From an uncultured Alistipes sp. (GTDB lineage: Bacteria; Bacteroidota; Bacteroidia; Bacteroidales; Rikenellaceae): a stretch of 39,575 nucleotides of DNA. This document shows, in pieces, positions 35,010 through 39,575 of the stretch; positions within the stretch are counted from its first letter, which is position 1; every line of letters begins with the position of its first letter. A program made the position numbers and the translations under genes. Where the stretch lies: positions 1-39,575 of the forward strand of contig NZ_CABMQJ010000019.1 in assembly GCF_902388705.1 (NCBI RefSeq). Reading direction: 5' to 3'. A model generated the notes under the pieces. The model did not search any database, was not told where the DNA came from, and was given only the letters and a program-made list of their open reading frames with translations.

Positions 35010-35786
35010 ATGATATATTTAAAGACAGACGAGGAGATCGAGCTGCTCCGCGAGAACAACATCCTGGTGTCGAAGACACTGGCCGAAGTGGGTCGCCACA
35101 TCCGGCCGGGTGTCACCACCAAGTTTTTGGACTCGATTGCCGAGGATTTCATCCGCGCGCACGGAGCAACTCCCGCTTTCCTCGGGTATCAGGGATTTCC
35201 CGCTTCGTTGTGTATATCGGTAAACGAACAGGTAGTTCACGGTATCCCATCCCCGAAATGCGTCCTCAAGGAGGGCGACATCGTTTCGGTCGATTGCGGT
35301 ACGTTTATGAAGGGGTTTGTTGGTGATTCGGCGTATACGTTCGCCGTTGGAGAGGTTGCCGAGGAAGTACGGCAGCTGATGGAGGTCACCAAAGAGGCTC
35401 TTTATAAAGGTACGGCACAGGCCAGGGCCGGCAATCGCGTAGGCGACGTGTCGGCGGCCGTGCAAGAGTATGCCGAAAGCTTCGGTTACGGCGTGGTGCG
35501 TGAATTGGAGGGACACGGTTTGGGTCGGAAAATGCATGAAGACCCCGGTGTACCCAATTACGGCGCCCGCGGCAGGGGACCGCTCCTGAAAGAGGGAATG
35601 GTCATCTGCATCGAGCCCATGATAAACATGGGGACCAAAGCAGTGGTTTTCGAAAGGGATGGCTGGACAGTCCGCACGCGCGACCATAAACCCGCGGCGC
35701 ACTTCGAGTTCGCCGTTGCGGTTCGTAAGAACGGGCCCGACGTGCTGACGGACTTTAGTATCATCGAACAGGCAATTAACAAGTAA
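35010..35786 (+). CDS. map: Methionine aminopeptidase, type I
   Basis: This 258-residue protein removes the initiator methionine. The dimetal ligands are Asp95 (SVDCGTF), Asp106 (GDSAYTF), His169 (EGHGLG), Glu202 (IEPMIN) and Glu233 (HFEFAVAV), with His77 (VVHGIP) at the substrate pocket. There is no N-terminal zinc finger, so it is the type Ia bacterial form. Its place between secY and infA is common in Bacteroidota. Confidence 0.97.
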   Translation: MIYLKTDEEIELLRENNILVSKTLAEVGRHIRPGVTTKFLDSIAEDFIRAHGATPAFLGYQGFPASLCISVNEQVVHGIPSPKCVLKEGDIVSVDCGTFMKGFVGDSAYTFAVGEVAEEVRQLMEVTKEALYKGTAQARAGNRVGDVSAAVQEYAESFGYGVVRELEGHGLGRKMHEDPGVPNYGARGRGPLLKEGMVICIEPMINMGTKAVVFERDGWTVRTRDHKPAAHFEFAVAVRKNGPDVLTDFSIIEQAINK

Positions 35787-35792
35787 GACTCT

Positions 35793-36011
35793 ATGGCAAA
35801 ACAGGCTGCTATTGAACGGGACGGTACGATTATCGAGGCTTTGTCCAACGCGATGTTCCGCGTCGAGCTGGACAACGGCCACGTGCTCACGGCCCATATC
35901 TCGGGGAAGATGCGTATGCACTACATCAAAATCCTCCCCGGAGATAAAGTAAAAGTGGAGATGACGCCTTACGACCTGACGAAGGGGCGTATATCTTTCC
36001 GGTACAAATAA
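35793..36011 (+). CDS. infA: Translation initiation factor IF-1
   Basis: This 72-residue S1/OB-fold protein begins MAKQAAIERDGTIIEAL and ends EMTPYDLTKGRISFRYK, typical of IF-1. The conserved SGKMRMHYIKILPGDKVKV loop is present. It starts 6 nt after map and precedes rpmJ, the usual arrangement. Confidence 0.97.
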   Translation: MAKQAAIERDGTIIEALSNAMFRVELDNGHVLTAHISGKMRMHYIKILPGDKVKVEMTPYDLTKGRISFRYK

Positions 36012-36031
36012 CATTAGATTGCTTGAAAATC

Positions 36032-36148
36032 ATGAAAGTAAAAGCATCCATCAAGAAAAGAAGCGAGGATTGCAAGATTGTAAAGCGTAAGGGGAAACTC
36101 TACGTCATTTGCAAAAAAAATCCCAAGTTTAAAATGCGCCAAGGGTAA
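36032..36148 (+). CDS. rpmJ: Ribosomal protein L36, zinc-less form
   Basis: This 38-codon gene encodes a protein beginning MKVKASIKKRSEDCK and ending KFKMRQG, the complete L36 fold. In the zinc form the ligands are Cys11, Cys14, Cys27 and His33; here they are Ser11, Cys14, Cys27 and Phe33, so zinc binding is unlikely. It lies between infA and rpsM, exactly where expected at the end of the spc block. Confidence 0.95.
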   Translation: MKVKASIKKRSEDCKIVKRKGKLYVICKKNPKFKMRQG

Positions 36149-36185
36149 TGTTTAAACGGTTTATTAAAGAAGAAAAAGAATTTAT

Positions 36186-36566
36186 ATGGCACGTATAGTC
36201 GGTGTAGATTTACCAAAAAATAAGAGAGGCGAGATCGGCTTGACCTATATCTATGGTGTCGGTCGTTCGACGGCTCGTAAAATTCTCGAGGCCGCTGGCA
36301 TCAGCTACGACCTCAAAGTACAGGACTGGTCGGATGACCAGATCGGCGCAATTCGTTCGACGATCGCCGATATGGGTATCAAAGTCGAGGGCGAATGCCG
36401 CTCGGCCGTCCAGCTCAACATCAAGCGCCTGATGGATATCGGCTGCTACCGCGGCATCCGTCACCGCCTGGGTCTTCCCGTTCGCGGTCAGTCGACCAAG
36501 AACAACGCACGTACCCGCAAGGGACGCAAGAAGACTGTCGCAAACAAGAAAAAGGCAACAAAGTAA
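36186..36566 (+). CDS. rpsM: Ribosomal protein S13
   Basis: This 126-residue 30S head protein begins MARIVGVDLPKNKRGEIGLT and has the helix-two-turn-helix segment and the conserved GCYRGIRHRLGLPVRGQSTKNNARTRKG, ending in a basic tail that reaches the P-site tRNA. First gene of the alpha block. Confidence 0.98.
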   Translation: MARIVGVDLPKNKRGEIGLTYIYGVGRSTARKILEAAGISYDLKVQDWSDDQIGAIRSTIADMGIKVEGECRSAVQLNIKRLMDIGCYRGIRHRLGLPVRGQSTKNNARTRKGRKKTVANKKKATK

Positions 36567-36579
36567 TCTTTAGAGAATT

Positions 36580-36969
36580 ATGGCAAAGAAAACTGGAACA
36601 GTTAAGAAAAAGGTTGTTAAGGTTGGTGCCATGGGCAATGCCTATGTACACTCCACTTTCAACAACGTGATCATCACCATCACCAACGAGGTGGGTGACG
36701 TCATCAGCTGGTCTTCGGCCGGTAAGATGGGTTTCCGTGGTTCGAAGAAGAATACTCCGTATGCCGCACAGACCGCTTCGGCCGACTGCGCGAAAGTCGC
36801 TTACGACATGGGTTTGCGCAAGGTGAAAGTTTATGTCAAGGGCCCGGGTGCCGGTCGCGAGTCGGCCGTGCGCACCATCCACGGCGCAGGTATCGAGGTG
36901 ATGGAAATCATCGACGTTACTCCGCTGCCGCACAACGGTTGCCGTGCTCCTAACCGCCGCCGCGTATAA
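36580..36969 (+). CDS. rpsK: Ribosomal protein S11
   Basis: This 129-residue 30S platform protein has AYVHSTFNNVIITITNEVGDVI, SSAGKMGFRGSKKNTPYAAQ and the C-terminal IIDVTPLPHNGCRAPNRRRV. The N-terminus is lysine-rich. It interacts with S18 and the 3' end of 16S rRNA in the Shine-Dalgarno region. Confidence 0.98.
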   Translation: MAKKTGTVKKKVVKVGAMGNAYVHSTFNNVIITITNEVGDVISWSSAGKMGFRGSKKNTPYAAQTASADCAKVAYDMGLRKVKVYVKGPGAGRESAVRTIHGAGIEVMEIIDVTPLPHNGCRAPNRRRV

Positions 36970-37019
36970 TTTGCGTCGAAGGTAAGGAATATTTCTAAAG
37001 TTTTAAAAAAGTCAAAACA

Positions 37020-37628
37020 ATGGGAAAATACATAGGACCAAAATCGAAGATCGCCAGAAAGTTCGGCGAAGCTATTTACGGTGCGGACAAGGTGCTCGAG
37101 AAGCGCAACTTTCCTCCCGGACAGCACGGTCTGGCGCGCAAGCGCAAGAAGGTGTCGGAGTACGGCACGCAGTTGAGCGAGAAACAGAAAGCCAAGTATA
37201 CGTACGGCCTGCTGGAGAAGCAGTTCGCACGTACGTACGACCAGGCTGCCCGCATGGGCGGTATCACGGGTGAGAACCTGCTGAAACTGCTCGAGTGCCG
37301 TCTGGACAACGTCGTTTACCGCTTGGGTATCGCCCCGACGCGTGCAGCTGCCCGCCAGCTCGTTTCGCACTGCCATATCTGTGTGAACGGCAGCGTCGTG
37401 AACATTCCCTCGTACTCGCTGCGTGCGGGTGACGTGGTGTCGGTTCGCGAGAAGTCGAAGAGCCTGGAGGTGATCACGGTATCTCTGGCCGGCGGTTCGA
37501 AGAGCCGCTACGCCTGGCTCGAGTGGGACAACGCCTCGATGAGTGGCAAGTTCCTGCAGAAGCCCGAGCGTGAGGAGATCCCCGAGAACATCAAGGAGCA
37601 GCTCATCGTCGAGTTGTACTCGAAGTAG
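37020..37628 (+). CDS. rpsD: Ribosomal protein S4 (zinc-free type)
   Basis: This 202-residue primary 16S-binding protein begins MGKYIGPKSKIARKFGEAIY and lacks the four-cysteine cluster of the zinc form. The S4 RNA-binding domain is clear in LECRLDNVVYRLGIAPTRAAARQLVSHCHI followed by VNGSVVNIPSYSLRAGDVVSV. In E. coli S4 represses the alpha operon; no such leader was identified here. Confidence 0.98.
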   Translation: MGKYIGPKSKIARKFGEAIYGADKVLEKRNFPPGQHGLARKRKKVSEYGTQLSEKQKAKYTYGLLEKQFARTYDQAARMGGITGENLLKLLECRLDNVVYRLGIAPTRAAARQLVSHCHICVNGSVVNIPSYSLRAGDVVSVREKSKSLEVITVSLAGGSKSRYAWLEWDNASMSGKFLQKPEREEIPENIKEQLIVELYSK

Positions 37629-37650
37629 TAATTAAACAAATTCATATATT

Positions 37651-38643
37651 ATGGCAATATTAGCATTCCAGAAACCTGAAAAGGTTATTATGCTTGAATC
37701 CACTTCATCGTTCGGAAAGTTCGAGTTCCGGCCGCTGGAGCCCGGGTTCGGTATGACTGTCGGTAACGCTTTGCGTCGTATTCTGCTCTCTTCGCTGGAG
37801 GGTTACGCAATCACGACTGTCAAGGTAGCCGGTGTCGACCACGAGTTTGCCGCTATCCCCGGCGTGATGGAGGATATGTTGAAAATCATCCTCAATCTGA
37901 AGCAGGTTCGTTTTATCCGCACAGTCGATAATCAGGATGCCGAGAAGGTTTCCATTAACGTTGCGGGTGTGACGGAGCTGACTGCCGGATATATTTCGAA
38001 TTACCTTTCGTTCTTCAAGGTGTTGAACCCCGACTTGGTGATCTGCCACCTCGCGCCCGGCACGAAGATGCAGATGACCCTGACGATTGGCAAGGGCCGC
38101 GGCTATGTACCCGCCGAGGAGAATACTCCCGCCGAGTGCGAGTTCGGGACGCTTCCGATCGACTCGATCTTCACCCCGATCAAGAACGTGAAGTATTCCA
38201 TCGAAAACTATCGTGTCGAGCAGAAAACCGACTACGAGAAGTTGAATTTGGAAATTACTACCGACGGGTCGATTCACCCCAAAGAGGCTCTGAAAGAGGC
38301 TGCAAAGATTCTCATCCAGCACTTCATGCTCTTCTCCGACGAGAAAATCACCGTCAACATGGAAGATACCAACGGTGCCGAAGAGTTCGATGAGGATGTA
38401 CTCCACATGCGCCAGCTGCTGAAGACCAAGCTCTCGGATCAGGACTTGAGCGTCCGTGCCCTGAACTGTCTGAAAGCCGCCGACGTGGATACCGTGGGGG
38501 ATCTCGTGAAGCTCAACCGCAACGATTTGCTGAAGTTCCGCAACTTCGGTAAGAAGTCGCTCACGGAGCTCGACGAGCTGCTGACCTCGCTCAACCTTAA
38601 GTTCGGTATGGACGTATCAATCTACAAACTTGACAAAGATTAA
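37651..38643 (+). CDS. rpoA: RNA polymerase alpha subunit
   Basis: This 330-residue protein has the N-terminal assembly domain (FEFRPLEPGFGMTVGNALRR ... SLEGYAITTVKV), the segment STIDSIFTPI-like LPIDSIFTPIKNVKYSIEN, and the C-terminal domain with LSVRALNCLKAADVDTVGDLVKL and KFRNFGKKSLTELDELLTSL. Length is as in E. coli (329 aa). Confidence 0.98.
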   Translation: MAILAFQKPEKVIMLESTSSFGKFEFRPLEPGFGMTVGNALRRILLSSLEGYAITTVKVAGVDHEFAAIPGVMEDMLKIILNLKQVRFIRTVDNQDAEKVSINVAGVTELTAGYISNYLSFFKVLNPDLVICHLAPGTKMQMTLTIGKGRGYVPAEENTPAECEFGTLPIDSIFTPIKNVKYSIENYRVEQKTDYEKLNLEITTDGSIHPKEALKEAAKILIQHFMLFSDEKITVNMEDTNGAEEFDEDVLHMRQLLKTKLSDQDLSVRALNCLKAADVDTVGDLVKLNRNDLLKFRNFGKKSLTELDELLTSLNLKFGMDVSIYKLDKD

Positions 38644-38645
38644 TT

Positions 38646-39251
38646 ATGAGACACAATAAGAATTTCAACCACCTTGGCCGCCAGGCGGGACACCGTAAAG
38701 CGTTGATGTCGAATATGGCTTCGTCGCTTATCCTGCACAAGCGTATCGAAACCACCGTTGCCAAAGCCAAGGCCGTTCGCCAGTTCATCGAACCGCTGGT
38801 GACCAAGTCGAAAGAGGACACGACGCACTCGCGCCGTATCGTCTTCTCGTACCTCAAGCAGAAAGAGGCCGTAACCGAGTTGTTCCGTACCATCGCGCCG
38901 AAAATCGCAGAGCGTCCGGGCGGTTACACCCGCATCCTGAAGACCGGATTCCGTCTGGGCGATGCTGCCGACATGTGCATCATCGAGTTCGTGGACTTCA
39001 ACGAGGCTTACACGCTGGGCATCGCTCCTGCAGCGGCTGCAGAGGCTAAACCCAAGACGCGCCGTTCGCGCAAGCCCGCTGCGAAGAAGACCGACGCCGT
39101 CGAGGAGGCTACCGTAGTCGAGGGCGAGGCAAAGAAAGCCGCTCCCAAAAAGGCTGCTGCTCCGAAAGCCGCAAAACCCGCGGCTCCGAAAGCTGCCAAG
39201 GTTGCCGCTCCGAAAGTCGCCAAGAAGACCAACGTAGGCAAGAAGATGTAA
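38646..39251 (+). CDS. rplQ: Ribosomal protein L17 with long Ala/Lys/Pro tail
   Basis: The first ~120 residues are standard L17: MRHNKNFNHLGRQAGHRKAL, MASSLILHKRIETTVAKAKA, and RPGGYTRILKTGFRLGDAADM. Then follows a tail of about 75 residues, first TRRSRKPAAKKTDAVEEA, then Ala-Pro-Lys repeats (AAPKAAKPAAPKAAKVAAPK) ending NVGKKM, resembling histone H1-like C-termini. E. coli L17 is 127 aa. It closes the alpha block, 2 nt after rpoA. Confidence 0.96.
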   Translation: MRHNKNFNHLGRQAGHRKALMSNMASSLILHKRIETTVAKAKAVRQFIEPLVTKSKEDTTHSRRIVFSYLKQKEAVTELFRTIAPKIAERPGGYTRILKTGFRLGDAADMCIIEFVDFNEAYTLGIAPAAAAEAKPKTRRSRKPAAKKTDAVEEATVVEGEAKKAAPKKAAAPKAAKPAAPKAAKVAAPKVAKKTNVGKKM

Positions 39252-39273
39252 TTCCGGTTACATTTCATGATAA

Positions 39274-39310
39274 ATCCCGATTCCGCAAGGAGTCGGGATT
39301 TGTTTTTATC
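39274..39310 (+). terminator. Rho-independent terminator of the ribosomal protein run
   Basis: AATCCCGATTCC (39274-39285) pairs with GGAGTCGGGATT (39290-39301) over 12 bp with one T-G pair and a GCAA tetraloop, followed by TGTTTTTATC. It starts 22 nt after the rplQ stop. Confidence 0.9.
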
Positions 39311-39575
39311 CACTGGTTGCGGGTTCCCTGTTACGGGGATACCGTTTGTCTGTTGTCTGACGCTGGTTGCTGGTGGTGACGGCTTGCTGCTTGCCGGCTC
39401 TGGGACGTCGGTTGTTGTTTGCGCTGTTTGTTGATTATTCCGGGCAGGGCTTTCTGACACTGGAGGCTGCTTGTTGGTCGTCGGGCGCTGATTGCTCCGG
39501 GCGCCGATTGCTGGCCGCCTGTCATCTGCCGCCTGTTGCCGAACCGAGCAACCCCATAAAACAGACGACCGCCGG
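39311..39575. other. Low-complexity CTG/TTG-rich tract without a recognised gene
   Basis: The last ~265 nt, after the terminator, are dominated by repeats of CTG, TTG and GTTG in irregular order (for example GCTGGTTGCTGGTGGTGAC). The open frames here on the minus strand give Gln/Ala/Ser-rich nonsense-like peptides and match nothing I know. The tract may belong to a feature that continues beyond the window. Confidence 0.4.

Noticed and set aside
39008..39460. 150-codon minus-strand open frame across the rplQ tail and terminator
   Set aside because: It crosses the terminator hairpin and antisense to the Ala/Lys tail of L17; its composition is a by-product of low-complexity DNA.

Overview
The window looks like a chromosomal segment of a GC-rich member of the Bacteroidota, most likely Bacteroidales and close to Alistipes. 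The reasons are: near-consensus Bacteroidota promoter elements (TAnnTTTG at -7, TTTG-like at -33) instead of sigma70 boxes; an arginine cluster with an N-succinylornithine-type carbamoyltransferase instead of ordinary ArgF; a str/S10 junction without tuf; and a surface-type lipoprotein with the Cys-Ser-Ser-Asp-Asp-Asp signal. Genus-level placement is inference.

Region 1 (1-8238, minus strand): an eight-gene run reads rsh, GNAT acyltransferase, argG, argC, argD, argF', argB, argE (cut by the window edge). Most junctions overlap by 1-4 nt or lie within 32 nt; the exceptions are an 86-nt argC-argD gap and a short argB-argE gap. It encodes nearly a complete N-acylated (probably succinylated) arginine route, headed by a RelA/SpoT protein whose ppGpp-hydrolase residues are degenerate.

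Region 2 (8320-9889, plus): a HlyIII/PAQR membrane protein and a PHP phosphoesterase, the latter overlapping the convergent methyltransferase gene by 51 nt.

Region 3 (9839-19910, minus): methyltransferase, GNAT, xseB, xseA, a small secreted protein joining a TonB-receptor plug-like segment to a TonB-C-like domain, a short MGMT-type protein, prfA, a secreted alpha/beta esterase, leuS, and a lipoprotein with seven tandem repeats (probable seven-bladed propeller) followed by an intrinsic terminator. Several of these have their own promoters.

Region 4 (20160-39310, plus): the str, S10, spc and alpha ribosomal protein operons in the classical order (rpsL-rpsG-fusA, rpsJ to rplQ), with secY, map, infA, rpmJ and rpoA, closed by a terminator after rplQ. 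The small rpmJ gene at 36032-36148 is included.

The most unusual part is 30033-30931, an 899-nt non-coding stretch between rpsN and rpsH, genes that are normally adjacent. It starts with a 16-bp perfect hairpin, continues with about 650 nt rich in hairpins capped by GNRA tetraloops (all on the plus strand, as expected of a large structured RNA), and ends with a Bacteroidota promoter and structured leader that restart transcription into rpsH. I cannot assign the RNA to a known family. The final 324 nt after rplQ hold the terminator and a low-complexity CTG/TTG-rich tract with no convincing gene.
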